NCBI RefSeq assembly: GCF_011405655.1
Contig: NZ_AP022829.1
Coordinates: 1,287,001-1,351,000, forward strand
DNA length: 64,000 bases
Direction: 5' to 3'
DNA from: Adlercreutzia hattorii
GTDB taxonomy: Bacteria; Actinomycetota; Coriobacteriia; Coriobacteriales; Eggerthellaceae
A program made the translations under genes and the position numbers. Positions 20,281 through 29,639 of the stretch are shown here, piece by piece; the first letter of the stretch is position 1; each line of letters starts with the position of its first letter. The notes beneath the pieces were generated by a model. That model saw only the letters and a program-made list of their open reading frames with translations. It was not told the origin of the DNA and did no database searches.

Positions 20281-21381
20281 ATGGAACTGAGAGACATTCA
20301 GAAGGAGATCGAGAAGGCACAGGGACGGGTGTCCGACGCCTTCTCGTTCTTGCGCATCGAGGAGCGTCGCGACGAGCTGGCCGCGCTGGACGAGCAGACG
20401 GCCCGTCCGGACTTTTGGAACGACGCGGCGGCCGCCCAGGCGGTCTCGAAGAAGGCGGCGGGGCTCCGCGCCACCATCGAGGACTACGAGCGTGCCTGCG
20501 GGCTTCTCGATGATGCGTCGGCGGCGTGCGAGCTGGCCGGCGACGATGCGGCCTTCGCCGAAGAGGCCGAGCGCACTGCCGCCGAGCTTGCGGCGCTGCT
20601 CGACCAGCTGGAGATCGAGTCCTGGTTCTCCGGCGAGTTCGACGAGGGCGATGCCATCCTCACGGTGAACCCCGGCCAGGGCGGCCTTGAGGCCCAGGAC
20701 TGGACCCGTATGCTCTACCAGATGTACGTCCACTACGCCGAGGACAAGGGCTGGAAGGTGACGGTGCTCGATCTGGTGCCCGGCGAGGGCATAGGGCTCG
20801 ATCGGGCCACCATCCAGATCGAGGGCCGCTACGCCTACGGCATGCTGCGCAGCGAGATCGGCATCCACCGCCTCGTGCGCATCAGCCCCACCGACGCCAA
20901 GAAGCGTCGCCAGACCACCTTCGCCTCGGTGGAGGTGCTGCCGGTCATCGCCGACGACATCGAGGTGGACTTAAACCCCGCCGACGTGCGGGTGGACGTG
21001 TACCGCTCCAGCGGCCCCGGCGGCCAGTGCGTGAACACCACCGACTCGGCCGTGCGCCTTACCCACGAGCCCACGGGCATCGTGGTGACCTGTCAGAACG
21101 AGAAGAGCCAGCTGCAGAACAAGGAGGCCGCCTTCCGCGTGCTGCGTGCCAAGCTCTACGAGCTGGAGGAGCGCAAGCGGGCTGAAGAGCTGGACGAGCT
21201 GCGCGGCGAGCGGCGGGACAACTCCTTCGGCAGCCAGATTCGCAACTACGTGCTCTTCCCATACCAGCTCGTGAAGGATCTCCGAAGCGGCGTTGAGACG
21301 GGAAATGTGGACGCCGTCCTTTCCGGCGCCCTGGAACCTTTCGTCATCGGGTATCATACGTGGAGAGTAGCCAACTCCTAG
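20281..21381 (+). CDS. prfB: Peptide chain release factor 2
   Basis: A 366-residue class I release factor. RSSGPGGQCVNTTDSAVRLTH contains the catalytic GGQ. The reading frame is continuous: there is no in-frame UGA near codon 25 and thus no programmed +1 frameshift as in E. coli. The stop-codon-reading tripeptide region reads LVRISPTDAKKRRQT, that is SPT where RF2 normally has SPF; I still call RF2 from overall sequence and N-terminus (MELRDIQKEIEKAQGRV). It is followed by a transketolase pair. Confidence 0.93.
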   Translation: MELRDIQKEIEKAQGRVSDAFSFLRIEERRDELAALDEQTARPDFWNDAAAAQAVSKKAAGLRATIEDYERACGLLDDASAACELAGDDAAFAEEAERTAAELAALLDQLEIESWFSGEFDEGDAILTVNPGQGGLEAQDWTRMLYQMYVHYAEDKGWKVTVLDLVPGEGIGLDRATIQIEGRYAYGMLRSEIGIHRLVRISPTDAKKRRQTTFASVEVLPVIADDIEVDLNPADVRVDVYRSSGPGGQCVNTTDSAVRLTHEPTGIVVTCQNEKSQLQNKEAAFRVLRAKLYELEERKRAEELDELRGERRDNSFGSQIRNYVLFPYQLVKDLRSGVETGNVDAVLSGALEPFVIGYHTWRVANS

Positions 21382-21404
21382 CAGCGAACGGGAAAGGGAA
21401 GCTT

Positions 21405-22238
21405 ATGGATACTGCCGCCTTGCAGGCGAAGGCCACCGACATTCGCAAGGATATTCTGACCATGATCACGGAAGCGGGCAGCGGGCACCCGGGCGGGTCG
21501 CTCTCCTGCACCGATATCCTCACGGCGCTGTACTTCGGCGGCGTCATGGACTACAACCCGGCCGACCCGCACAAGCCCGGCCGCGACCGGTTCATCCTGG
21601 CCAAGGGGCATGCGGCGCCGGCGCTCTATGCGACGCTGGCCCACGCCGGCTTCTTCCCGATCGACGAGCTGCACACCCTGCGCAAGCTCGGCACGCGCCT
21701 GCAGGGGCATCCCGATTCCAACCTGCTGCCCGGCGTGGAGGTGTCCACTGGCTCGCTCGGCCAGGGACTTTCCGTGGCCGCGGGCCTTGCGGCCGGCCTG
21801 CGCCTGACCGGCGAGGACGGCCTCGTCTTCACGGTGCTCGGCGATGGCGAGTGCGAGGAGGGTCAGGTGTGGGAGGCGGCCATGTTCGCCGCCCATCAGA
21901 AGCTCGGGCGCCTCGTGGCCATCATCGACAACAACGAGCTGCAGATCGACGGCTGCATCCACGACGTGTGCGATCCGGGGGATTTGGGCGAGAAGTTCGC
22001 CGCCTTCGGCTGGGACGTGCAGCGCGTCTGCGGGCACGACATCCCCGCGCTCATCGAGCTTTTCGGCCGCATCAAGGCCGAGGCGGCCGATACGGCCCGT
22101 CCGGTGTGCGTGATCGCGCGCACGGTGAAGGGCAAGGGCGTCTCCTTCATGGAGAATCAGGCCGGCTGGCACGGCAAGGCGCCGAAGCCCGAGGAACTTG
22201 AGAAGGCTCTGGCGGAGCTGTCCGCCGACGCGGAATAG
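21405..22238 (+). CDS. Transketolase, N-terminal subunit
   Basis: A 277-residue thiamine diphosphate-binding half-transketolase. SGHPGGSLSCTDILTALYFGG and LGDGECEEGQVWEAAMFAA (the GDG...N metal/TPP motif, continuing to IIDNNELQIDG) are diagnostic. With the next gene it makes the split transketolase common in anaerobes, moving two-carbon units in the non-oxidative pentose phosphate pathway. ATG 21405 has GGAAAGGGAAG upstream. It starts 23 bases after prfB. Confidence 0.95.
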   Translation: MDTAALQAKATDIRKDILTMITEAGSGHPGGSLSCTDILTALYFGGVMDYNPADPHKPGRDRFILAKGHAAPALYATLAHAGFFPIDELHTLRKLGTRLQGHPDSNLLPGVEVSTGSLGQGLSVAAGLAAGLRLTGEDGLVFTVLGDGECEEGQVWEAAMFAAHQKLGRLVAIIDNNELQIDGCIHDVCDPGDLGEKFAAFGWDVQRVCGHDIPALIELFGRIKAEAADTARPVCVIARTVKGKGVSFMENQAGWHGKAPKPEELEKALAELSADAE

Positions 22239-22248
22239 GAGGCCCGTC

Positions 22249-23226
22249 ATGGTGAAACTCGCAAACACCGAGACCGCTGCCCAGAAGAAGGCCACGCGCG
22301 CCGCGTACGGCGCCACGCTCGCGGAGCTCGCCGCCGAGGGCGTGCCCGTCGTGGCCGTGGACGCCGATCTGACCGGCTCGACCACCACCAAGAAGCTCGC
22401 CGACGCGGGCTACGCCGGGCGCCTGTTCAACTGCGGCATCGCCGAGCAGAACATGATCGACGTGGCCGCGGGCCTCTCGCTGGCCGGCAACATCGCGTTC
22501 ACGGGCTCCTTTGCCGTGTTCGGCACCGGGCGCGCCTACGACCAGATCCGCAACACCGTGTGCTACTCGAACCTGAACGTGAAGATCGCTCCCACCCATG
22601 CGGGCATCTCCGTGGGCCCTGACGGCGGCTCGCACCAGATGCTCGAGGACGTCTCCCTCATGCGCGGCCTTCCCGGCATGCGCGTGCTCGTGCCCGCCGA
22701 CTACGCCGCCGCCCGCGCCGCCCTGCGCTTCGCTGCCGCCACGCCGGGCCCCGTCTACGTGCGCATGGGCCGCGCCGCCGTGCCCTGCGTCTACGACGAC
22801 GAGGCGGAGCTGGAAATCGGTCGCGCCTACGTGCTGCGCGAGGGGAGCGATGTCACCATCGTGGCCAACGGCGTGGAGATCCGCGAGGCGCTCGCCGCCG
22901 CCGACGCGCTGGCCGAAGAGGGCATCTCCGCCGAGGTCATCGACGCGTTCTCGGTGAAGCCGCTCGATGGGGCGACCATTCTCGAATCGGTGGCGAAGAC
23001 CCGTTGCGTCGTGACGGCCGAGGAGCATTCCGTCATCGGAGGCTTGGGCTCGGCGGTCTGCGAGCTTCTGGCCGGCGCCGGCCCCGTGTGCGTGGAATGC
23101 GTGGCCGTGCGCGATCGTTTCGGCAAGTCCGGCGAGTTCGAGGAACTGCTCGGCTATTTCAACATTGACGCTACGGCCATTGTTGAAGCTGTGAAAAAGG
23201 TTCGTGAGCGCGCGGGCCTTTGCTAA
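22249..23226 (+). CDS. Transketolase, C-terminal subunit
   Basis: A 325-residue partner of the preceding gene, starting MVKLANTETAAQKKATRAAYG. It has the pyrimidine-binding domain (FNCGIAEQNMIDVAAGLSLAG, with the catalytic glutamate) and the C-terminal transketolase domain (VVTAEEHSVIGGLGSAVCELL). AGGAGGCCCGTC precedes ATG 22249 and only 10 bases separate the two subunits, so they are co-translated. Confidence 0.95.
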   Translation: MVKLANTETAAQKKATRAAYGATLAELAAEGVPVVAVDADLTGSTTTKKLADAGYAGRLFNCGIAEQNMIDVAAGLSLAGNIAFTGSFAVFGTGRAYDQIRNTVCYSNLNVKIAPTHAGISVGPDGGSHQMLEDVSLMRGLPGMRVLVPADYAAARAALRFAAATPGPVYVRMGRAAVPCVYDDEAELEIGRAYVLREGSDVTIVANGVEIREALAAADALAEEGISAEVIDAFSVKPLDGATILESVAKTRCVVTAEEHSVIGGLGSAVCELLAGAGPVCVECVAVRDRFGKSGEFEELLGYFNIDATAIVEAVKKVRERAGLC

Positions 23227-23269
23227 AATACTTCAGTCTCAGTAACGAACAACCTGAACGGAGCAAGCT

Positions 23270-24160
23270 GTGACGAACGAACGGAACCAGGGAATTCCTG
23301 GTCATGCCGGCCGTCACGCCGGCGCGCCGGCCCAGGGCAACAACCCGCGCGTTCGCGCGGCGGCGCCCCAGCCCGGCCACGCCCAGAAGGCGTCGATGAC
23401 CTCCCAGCTGTCCCAGGCTTTGCCTATGCTCGAAGTGGACGAGATGGCCGCCCCCATGGGCGCGCCGGTCATCACCTTCGATCATGTGACCAAGACCTAC
23501 CCGGCCCAGCCGAAGAAGCCCGCCTTAAGCGATGTGACCCTGCAGATCTTCGCCGGCGAGTTCATCTTCCTTGTGGGCCACTCCGGATCCGGCAAATCCA
23601 CCTTCATCCGCCTGCTCACCCGCGAGATCAAGCCCACCTCGGGCAAGATCTACGTGGCTGACGAGGATCTGACCACCATGCGCAATTGGCGCGTGCCCTA
23701 CCTGCGGCGCAACATCGGCTGCGTGTTCCAGGACTTCAAACTCCTGCCGAACAAGACGGTCTTCGAGAACGTCGCCTTCGCCCTGGAGGTTATCGGCAAG
23801 AGCCGGCACGTCATCAAGACGCAAGTGCCGGAGGTGCTGCGCCTCGTGGGCCTCTCCGACAAGCTGAACAGCTATCCCGATCAGCTTTCCGGCGGCCAGC
23901 AGCAGCGCGTCTCCATCGCGCGCGCCATTGTGAACCGGCCGCCTCTGCTCATCTGCGACGAGCCCACGGGAAATCTGGATCCGCAGACCTCCCGCGGCAT
24001 TATGGATCTGCTCGAGCGCATCAATCGCACGGGCACCACGGTGCTCGTGGCCACTCACGACCGCGAGATGGTCGACAACATGCGCCGTCGCGTCATCGCG
24101 CTCGACCGCGGGCATCTCACCCGCGACCAGGACCGGGGGGTGTACGGCTTCGATGTCTAG
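23270..24160 (+). CDS. ftsE: Cell division ATP-binding protein FtsE
   Basis: ABC ATPase with [15 protein letters not shown] (Walker A), [19 protein letters not shown] (signature) and [12 protein letters not shown] (Walker B). With FtsX it couples ATP use to peptidoglycan hydrolase control at the septum. From GTG 23270 (GGAG upstream) it is 296 residues, with about 65 extra N-terminal residues rich in Gly/Ala/Pro before the ABC fold; ATG 23396 would give a shorter form. It overlaps ftsX by 8 bases. Confidence 0.93.
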   Translation: MTNERNQGIPGHAGRHAGAPAQGNNPRVRAAAPQPGHAQKASMTSQLSQALPMLEVDEMAAPMGAPVITFDHVTKTYPAQPKKPALSDVTLQIFAGEFIFLVGHSGSGKSTFIRLLTREIKPTSGKIYVADEDLTTMRNWRVPYLRRNIGCVFQDFKLLPNKTVFENVAFALEVIGKSRHVIKTQVPEVLRLVGLSDKLNSYPDQLSGGQQQRVSIARAIVNRPPLLICDEPTGNLDPQTSRGIMDLLERINRTGTTVLVATHDREMVDNMRRRVIALDRGHLTRDQDRGVYGFDV

Positions 24161-25067
24161 TCTCTTCTACTTCTTCAAGGAGTCGCTCCAGGGCTTCGCG
24201 CGCAACCTCTCCACGACGCTCGGCTCCATCATCACCATCTTCCTGTCGCTGCTCATCATCGGGGTGTTCCTCGTGGGCGGCACCATTGTGGAGCGCCTCG
24301 TGTCCTCCATCGAGGACGAGGTCTCCATCACCGCCTACGTGGCCGACGATGCGCCGCAGGAGTCCATCGACGCTGTCACCGCGATGATCCAGGGCATGGA
24401 CGGCGTGGAAAGCGTCGGCTTCACCACCAAGGAGCAGGCGCTGGAGAACTTCAGCAACTCCATGACCACCAACCCCGAGATCATCGAGCAGCTGGACGGA
24501 ACGAACCCGCTGCCCGCCTCCATCGACGTGAGCCTCGCCGACCCGCAGAAGGTCGACGAGATCGCCGCCGCCATCGAGGCCGACGAGACGTTCCGCTCCA
24601 TCTGCGACGAGCCCGACAACCCGGCCGATTCGCTGAAGTACGGCCAGAAGACGGTGGATCGCCTGTTCTCGGTGACCAAGTACGTGCGCTATTTGGGCGT
24701 GGCCCTGGTGCTGCTGCTCGTGTTCATCGCGCTCGTGTTCATCAACAACACTATCCGCCTGGCCATCATGGCCCGGCGCAAGGAGATCGCCATCATGCGC
24801 CTGGTGGGCGCGTCCAACGGGTTCATCCGCGGGCCCTTCCTCATGGAGGGCGCCCTGCACGCCCTTATCGGCTCGCTTCTGGCCGTGGGCGTCCTGCAGG
24901 TGCTGCGCATGTACGGCATCCCCAAGCTGCAAAGCGCCCTGTCCTTCCTCTCGCTGGACGTCTCGGGCAACACCTACATCATGATCTACATCGTGCTGGT
25001 GGTAGCCGGTCTCGTAATCGGCCTTCTCGGCTCCGCTTTCGCCATGAGGCGGTACCTGAAGGTGTAG
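24153..25067 (+). CDS. ftsX: Cell division permease-like protein FtsX
   Basis: A 304-residue membrane protein. One span at residues ~20-45, an extracellular domain to about 165, then three spans in the FtsX permease domain ([28 protein letters not shown] is the typical cytoplasmic loop). The outer domain normally contacts a hydrolase or its activator. Overlap with ftsE points to coupled synthesis. A strong terminator follows. Confidence 0.95.
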   Translation: MSSLFYFFKESLQGFARNLSTTLGSIITIFLSLLIIGVFLVGGTIVERLVSSIEDEVSITAYVADDAPQESIDAVTAMIQGMDGVESVGFTTKEQALENFSNSMTTNPEIIEQLDGTNPLPASIDVSLADPQKVDEIAAAIEADETFRSICDEPDNPADSLKYGQKTVDRLFSVTKYVRYLGVALVLLLVFIALVFINNTIRLAIMARRKEIAIMRLVGASNGFIRGPFLMEGALHALIGSLLAVGVLQVLRMYGIPKLQSALSFLSLDVSGNTYIMIYIVLVVAGLVIGLLGSAFAMRRYLKV

Positions 25068-25094
25068 AATCTTCCTTAAAGGTTTGGAACGTCG

Positions 25095-25140
25095 GCGCGA
25101 CCCCCGCGGCACTGATGAGCCGAGGGGGTCGCGCTTTTCA
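25095..25140 (+). terminator. Rho-independent terminator after ftsX
   Basis: GCGCGACCCCC (25095-25105) pairs with GGGGGTCGCGC (25124-25134); TTTTCA follows. The stem is 11 perfect pairs with further internal pairing. Confidence 0.9.
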
Positions 25141-25170
25141 GATTGACGGAGTCACGTGCAAGGAGCGGCC

Positions 25171-26484
25171 ATGGCCAAAGAACGCAACGGGCGGCATCTC
25201 ACCCCCAACCCCCGGGCCCGCAGCGAGCGGCGGGTCGATCAGGCGACGAGCCACGGCCTGCTCCGCGTGTTCCTCGCGGTCATCCTCGTCGCCGTCTCCT
25301 TCGTCGGGGGCTTCGCCCTGCGCAGCCAGACCGAGCTGGTGGCGAGTTGGGGCATCCCGGTTTCCGATGGCGAGCGGGAGGCGCTTGCGGCTGCGGCGGC
25401 CAACAACACCTTCGAGTCCGTCTCGGCCCGGGTGGGCGATGTGGAGGACATCCTCTCCACGTACTCCATGGACGAGATCGACCTTACGGCGGCCACCTAT
25501 TCCATGCTCGACGACTTGATGAAGTCCACGGGCGACCCCTACGCCACCTACTACAACCCCGATCTGTACAACACCTACATCAAGGAGACCACCGAGCGCA
25601 GCTACGCCGGCATCGGCGTGGTGTTCGCCGACTACAACGGGCGCGCCTACGTGTCGGATGTCTTCGAGGGCTCCGAGGCCGAGGCCAAAGGCGTGCAGCA
25701 GGGCGACTTCCTCACCTCCATCGACAGCGAGGACGTATCGGCCTGGTCGATGACCGAGGTGGTGAACGCGCTGGCCAAAGACGAGGGCGCGACGGTGTCG
25801 GTGACCTGGATGCGCCCGGCGAGCCTGGACGCCCAGACCGGCGAGCAGTTCACCACGACGCTCACTTGCAAGGTCTACGAGGGGGCGAACCTCACCACCG
25901 CGCTTTCCGACGGCGTGGGCGTCGTGAAGGTGCGCCAGATCTCGAGCAACGCCGCGGAGCTGGTGGACCAGGCGACGAAATCGCTCATCGAGCAGGGGGC
26001 CGGGGCCATCGTGCTCGATCTGCGGGACAGCGCCGGCGGATACCTCACCCAGGCCGTCGATATCGCGAGCCTGTTCGTGAACTCCGGCGTCCTCGTGCAG
26101 ATTCAGGGCAACGATGGGCCGGCCACCACCAAATCGGCCGCGGGCGACGCGCCGTACAAGGACGTGCCGCTTGTCGTGGTGGTGAACCGCTACACGGCCG
26201 CCGCCGCCGAGGTGCTCGCCGCGTCGCTGCAGGACAACGAGCGGGCCGACGTGGTGGGGGAGACGAGCATGGGCAAGGGCTCGGTGCAGGTGGTGCGCGA
26301 GCTGGACTTCGGCGGGGCTGTGCGCTACACCGCCGCCTACTACCTCACGCCCCAGGGCGAGCCCATCGACAACGTGGGTATCGTGCCCCAGGTGGGGGTG
26401 GTAAACGGCGAGGGGGAGGATGGAGCGGACTCCCAGCTGGCCACCGGCATCGACATCGCCCGCTCGCTCATTCCGGCGGCCTAG
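25171..26484 (+). CDS. S41 family C-terminal processing protease-like protein with PDZ domain, nucleophile missing
   Basis: A 437-residue protein: short basic N-terminus, one membrane span at ~33-55, PDZ domain (~135-215, YAGIGVVFADYNGRAYVSDVF) and an S41 domain. ETSMGKGSVQ keeps the general-base lysine (K369), but the nucleophile segment reads NRYTAAAAEVLAASLQD where active members have T/S-A-S-A-S-E; the expected serine at position 344 is alanine. It may therefore be a pseudoprotease anchored outside the membrane. I start at ATG 25171 (AAGGAG upstream). Next to ftsEX, it probably belongs to cell-wall hydrolase control. S41 membership is sure; loss of activity is inferred. Confidence 0.9.
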   Translation: MAKERNGRHLTPNPRARSERRVDQATSHGLLRVFLAVILVAVSFVGGFALRSQTELVASWGIPVSDGEREALAAAAANNTFESVSARVGDVEDILSTYSMDEIDLTAATYSMLDDLMKSTGDPYATYYNPDLYNTYIKETTERSYAGIGVVFADYNGRAYVSDVFEGSEAEAKGVQQGDFLTSIDSEDVSAWSMTEVVNALAKDEGATVSVTWMRPASLDAQTGEQFTTTLTCKVYEGANLTTALSDGVGVVKVRQISSNAAELVDQATKSLIEQGAGAIVLDLRDSAGGYLTQAVDIASLFVNSGVLVQIQGNDGPATTKSAAGDAPYKDVPLVVVVNRYTAAAAEVLAASLQDNERADVVGETSMGKGSVQVVRELDFGGAVRYTAAYYLTPQGEPIDNVGIVPQVGVVNGEGEDGADSQLATGIDIARSLIPAA

Positions 26485-26541
26485 GATCGGCCGCGCAACG
26501 TGCACGGGCGCCTTCGCGTCTCGTAAGGGAAGGGAGATAGG

Positions 26542-28542
26542 GTGAGCCGCAACAGGAAGCACACGCGCCGCCGCCCCAAGGCGAATCCCCGGGGCGTTCT
26601 CACCGTGAGCGCCGGCGGCTTCGGTTTCGTGCAGACGGCCGAGGGGGAGTACTTCATCCCCGCCTCGGGCCTCGCCGGCGCCTTCGACGGCGATCTGGTG
26701 GAAATCGCGCCTCTGCGGGCCGGGGCATCGAAGGGGCGGCGAGTCGCGGATGGCGACGGGGATATGACAGGTCGTCCCGCCGCCCGGGTGCTCTCGGTCG
26801 TCGACCGGGCCCACGACACGCTGGTGGGGCGCTACGAGGTGGCCGAGCCCTTCGGGGTGGTGGTCCCCGCCGATCCGCGCATTCCCTACGACGTGTTCAC
26901 CATGCGCGCCGAGTCGCCCGAGGTACCCGACGGGGCGCTCGTGCGCGTGCGCATCGCCCAGTTTCCGACGCGCCGCAGCGCCGCCACGGGCTTTGTGGAA
27001 GAGGTGCTCGCCGATACCTCCGACGCGCCGGGGGCCGGCATCGACCTCATCGTCGGCCGCCACAAGCTGGAGACGGTGTTCTCGGAGGGGGCTCTGGCTG
27101 ACGCGGCCGCGGCGACCTTGGATGCGGAGGGGGCCCTGGCCGCCGGCTACCGCGATTTGCGCGACCGATTCACCTTCACCATCGATCCGGCCGACGCCAA
27201 AGATTTCGACGATGCGCTGTCCTTGGATTATCTGGAAGGGGAGGGGCTGTGGCGGCTTGGCGTGCACATCGCCGACGTGAGCCACTACGTGCCCTGGGGC
27301 TCCTCAGTCGATTTGGATGCGCGTCGGCGCGCCACGAGCGTGTATCTGGCCGACCGCGTCATCCCCATGCTGCCCCCGGCTCTTTCCGACGAGCTGTGCT
27401 CGCTCGCGCCCGGCGCCGAGCGGCGTTCCATGACGGCCGACCTGTTCCTGAACGATGAGGGAGAGCTCGTGCGCTTCTCGCTGTACCCGGCTCTCATCCG
27501 CTCGGACGCGCGCCTTTCCTACGGCGAGGCCGATGACATCCTCATCGACTACAAGGCCGCCATCGCCGCGGGGGGCGATATTGCCTGGCGGCTCGTGGAA
27601 TGCTCGCGGCTCGCCCGCGCCCGGGAGGCGGCCCGCGCCCGGGCCGGCGGCATCGACTTCGCCACGACCGAGGCCAAGGTAATCCTCGATGCGGAGGGAC
27701 GGCCGACCGACATCGCGCTGCGCCGCAAGACCGACGCCACGCGCCTGGTGGAGGAGGCCATGATCCTGGCCAACGAGACGGTGGCCGGCTACCTGGAGCG
27801 GCGCGGCTTTCCCTGCCTGTACCGCGTCCACGAACCTCCGGCCTCCGATGCCTTGGGCTCGCTCATTCCCGTGTTCCAGGAGTTCGATTGGTTCGAAAAG
27901 CCCATGGAGGCGCGGCTGGTGGCGGGGGATCCGAAGGTCATCCAGGAGATTTTGGCGGCAAGCGCGCCCCGCAGCGAGGGGGAGCTTGTCAGCTCGCTTC
28001 TGCTGCGGGCCATGAAAAGGGCCGACTACCGGCCCGAGAACCAGGGCCATTACGGGCTTGCCAGCGAGGTGTACTGCCATTTCACGAGTCCCATCCGCCG
28101 CTACCCCGATTTGGTGGTGCACCGTATGCTGCGCGCCGCGCTCACGCGCCGTCCGGAGAAATTCGACCAGGAGATGGCGGCGCTTCCCTGGATCGGCGAG
28201 CACTCCTCGGCCATGGAACGGGTGGCCGAGGCGGCGGCCCGCGAGTCCCAGGAGCTGAAGATGGTCGAGTACCTGGCCGCATTCGTGGGCCAGTCCTTCT
28301 CGGCCGTGATCTCCGGCGTGGCGGCCTGGGGACTCTACGTGCGCCTCGATTGCACGGCCGAGGGCATCCTTCCCGTGCGGGCCTTGGGCGACGAGTACTT
28401 CGTCTTCGACCCGGTGCGCTACACGCTTGTGGGCGACGAGTCGGGGAAGGTCTACCGGCTGGGCCAGCGCGTCGCCGTCACGCTGAAGAGCGCTGACGCG
28501 ACCACCGCCTCCCTGGAGTTCGTGCTGGCCGGAAGACGCTGA
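26542..28542 (+). CDS. rnr: Exoribonuclease R family (RNB domain)
   Basis: A 666-residue protein from GTG 26542 (GGGAGAT upstream). N-terminal cold-shock-type domains, then RNB catalytic motif FTIDPADAKDFDDALSLDYL near residue 213 whose aspartates bind Mg, YCHFTSPIRRYPDLVVHRML, and a C-terminal S1 domain (~590-660). It degrades structured RNA 3' to 5' and in many bacteria helps tmRNA-mediated quality control. It is shorter than E. coli RNase R, lacking the long N-terminal helix-turn-helix and basic tail. Confidence 0.95.
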   Translation: MSRNRKHTRRRPKANPRGVLTVSAGGFGFVQTAEGEYFIPASGLAGAFDGDLVEIAPLRAGASKGRRVADGDGDMTGRPAARVLSVVDRAHDTLVGRYEVAEPFGVVVPADPRIPYDVFTMRAESPEVPDGALVRVRIAQFPTRRSAATGFVEEVLADTSDAPGAGIDLIVGRHKLETVFSEGALADAAAATLDAEGALAAGYRDLRDRFTFTIDPADAKDFDDALSLDYLEGEGLWRLGVHIADVSHYVPWGSSVDLDARRRATSVYLADRVIPMLPPALSDELCSLAPGAERRSMTADLFLNDEGELVRFSLYPALIRSDARLSYGEADDILIDYKAAIAAGGDIAWRLVECSRLARAREAARARAGGIDFATTEAKVILDAEGRPTDIALRRKTDATRLVEEAMILANETVAGYLERRGFPCLYRVHEPPASDALGSLIPVFQEFDWFEKPMEARLVAGDPKVIQEILAASAPRSEGELVSSLLLRAMKRADYRPENQGHYGLASEVYCHFTSPIRRYPDLVVHRMLRAALTRRPEKFDQEMAALPWIGEHSSAMERVAEAAARESQELKMVEYLAAFVGQSFSAVISGVAAWGLYVRLDCTAEGILPVRALGDEYFVFDPVRYTLVGDESGKVYRLGQRVAVTLKSADATTASLEFVLAGRR

Positions 28543-28588
28543 GGGATGGGGTTGTTGAGGGAGCTGCGAGGGGGAAGGGAAATCGAGT

Positions 28589-29539
28589 ATGGTAAGCATT
28601 TACATCGCGCTGTATCTGTTTCTCGCTGGCACGGGGGCCGGCGCGTTTCTTATCGGTGCCATCGTCGATATGGTTCTGCGCTTTCGTCCTCGTGCAGCGG
28701 GAGGATGGTTTGCGCGTGTGAGCGCTGTTACCGATGCCGGTTTGATCCTCGGTCCGGTGCTTGTGGCGGTGAGCGCGCTTTTTCTTTTTCTCGACTTGGG
28801 TGTGCCCGATCGGGTGTTTCACCTCTTTCTTGCTTCGACCTCCAGTCTTCTTTCCATGGGTGCGTGGGCTATTCTGGTATTTTGCGTGATGGCGACGCTC
28901 GCATTGGTCCTGGGGTCACTTGCTGACGGCGAAGGGGATGGCTATGAATACGAGCTTGCTCCAGGGAAGGTTGTTCTGCGTGTGTGCGAGTTTGCCTGCA
29001 GTTTGGTGGCCATGGGAATGGCATTGTTCGTGGTGGTGTATTCTGGCATCTTTCTCGCCATGTATCCTTCGCTCCCCTTTCTTCACACAGGATGGGTTCC
29101 CGTGCTTTTCGTGGCTTCAGCGTTGGCGTGCGGGCTCGCGGCGCTCATAGTGACGGCGTTTTTCCGCTTGGCTTCGCCTGGCATGCAGCTGGCTACCAAT
29201 GCGCTGCTGCCGCTCGATATGGTCTTCGTCATCGTCGAAGCGCTTGTTTTAGCGGGTTTTCTTGCCAGCTGCTTTGCCTCGGATGGGCCAGCGGGCACCT
29301 CGGCCCAGTCGCTAATGAGCGGGAGCATAGCACCGCTGTTTTGGGCTGGGGTAGTGATGATGGGGCTTGTTGCGCCTTTCTCCGTTGATGCTGTCTGTCG
29401 CCGTCTGCCCGCGCCGGTGGCTGTGGTGCTAGGGAGTGCTTGTGCGTTGGTGGGAGGTTTGTGCCTTCGAATGGCGCTGCTCATGGCTACCGAAAGATTT
29501 AATCTTGTCTTCATGAGCGCGCTGGGCTTCTGGAGCTAA
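28589..29539 (+). CDS. NrfD/PsrC-like membrane anchor subunit
   Basis: A 316-residue, very hydrophobic protein with eight to nine predicted spans (MVSIYIALYLFLAGTGAGAFLIGA at the start). The GTGAGAF opening and overall form match the NrfD/PsrC/DmsC-like quinone-interacting anchors of molybdoenzyme complexes. It is less GC-rich than rnr. No catalytic subunit is directly adjacent, but a DMSO-reductase-family enzyme with a NrfC/DmsB-like subunit lies 1.8 kb downstream after a GntR regulator and a slipin; the three could form one complex. ATG 28589 follows GGGGAAGGGAAATCGAGT. Confidence 0.75.
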   Translation: MVSIYIALYLFLAGTGAGAFLIGAIVDMVLRFRPRAAGGWFARVSAVTDAGLILGPVLVAVSALFLFLDLGVPDRVFHLFLASTSSLLSMGAWAILVFCVMATLALVLGSLADGEGDGYEYELAPGKVVLRVCEFACSLVAMGMALFVVVYSGIFLAMYPSLPFLHTGWVPVLFVASALACGLAALIVTAFFRLASPGMQLATNALLPLDMVFVIVEALVLAGFLASCFASDGPAGTSAQSLMSGSIAPLFWAGVVMMGLVAPFSVDAVCRRLPAPVAVVLGSACALVGGLCLRMALLMATERFNLVFMSALGFWS

Positions 29540-29582
29540 CGGGTGGCTTCCTCTTCGGTGCTATAGAAGCTGAGAGGGTGCT

Positions 29583-29610
29583 TTGCTGTCGTCGTCCTCT
29601 GTGATACTAT
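29583..29610 (+). promoter_or_regulatory. Possible promoter of the GntR-slipin pair
   Basis: TTGCTG (29583-29588) and TACTAT (29605-29610) lie 16 bases apart, 30 bases ahead of the GntR start. The match to consensus is moderate. Confidence 0.4.
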
Positions 29611-29639
29611 GACGCAATCACTTAGAGAAGGACGATACC

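Noticed and set aside
20281-20400. Programmed frameshift in prfB
   Set aside because: The frame from ATG 20281 is continuous and no in-frame UGA with a Shine-Dalgarno-like stimulator occurs near codon 25.
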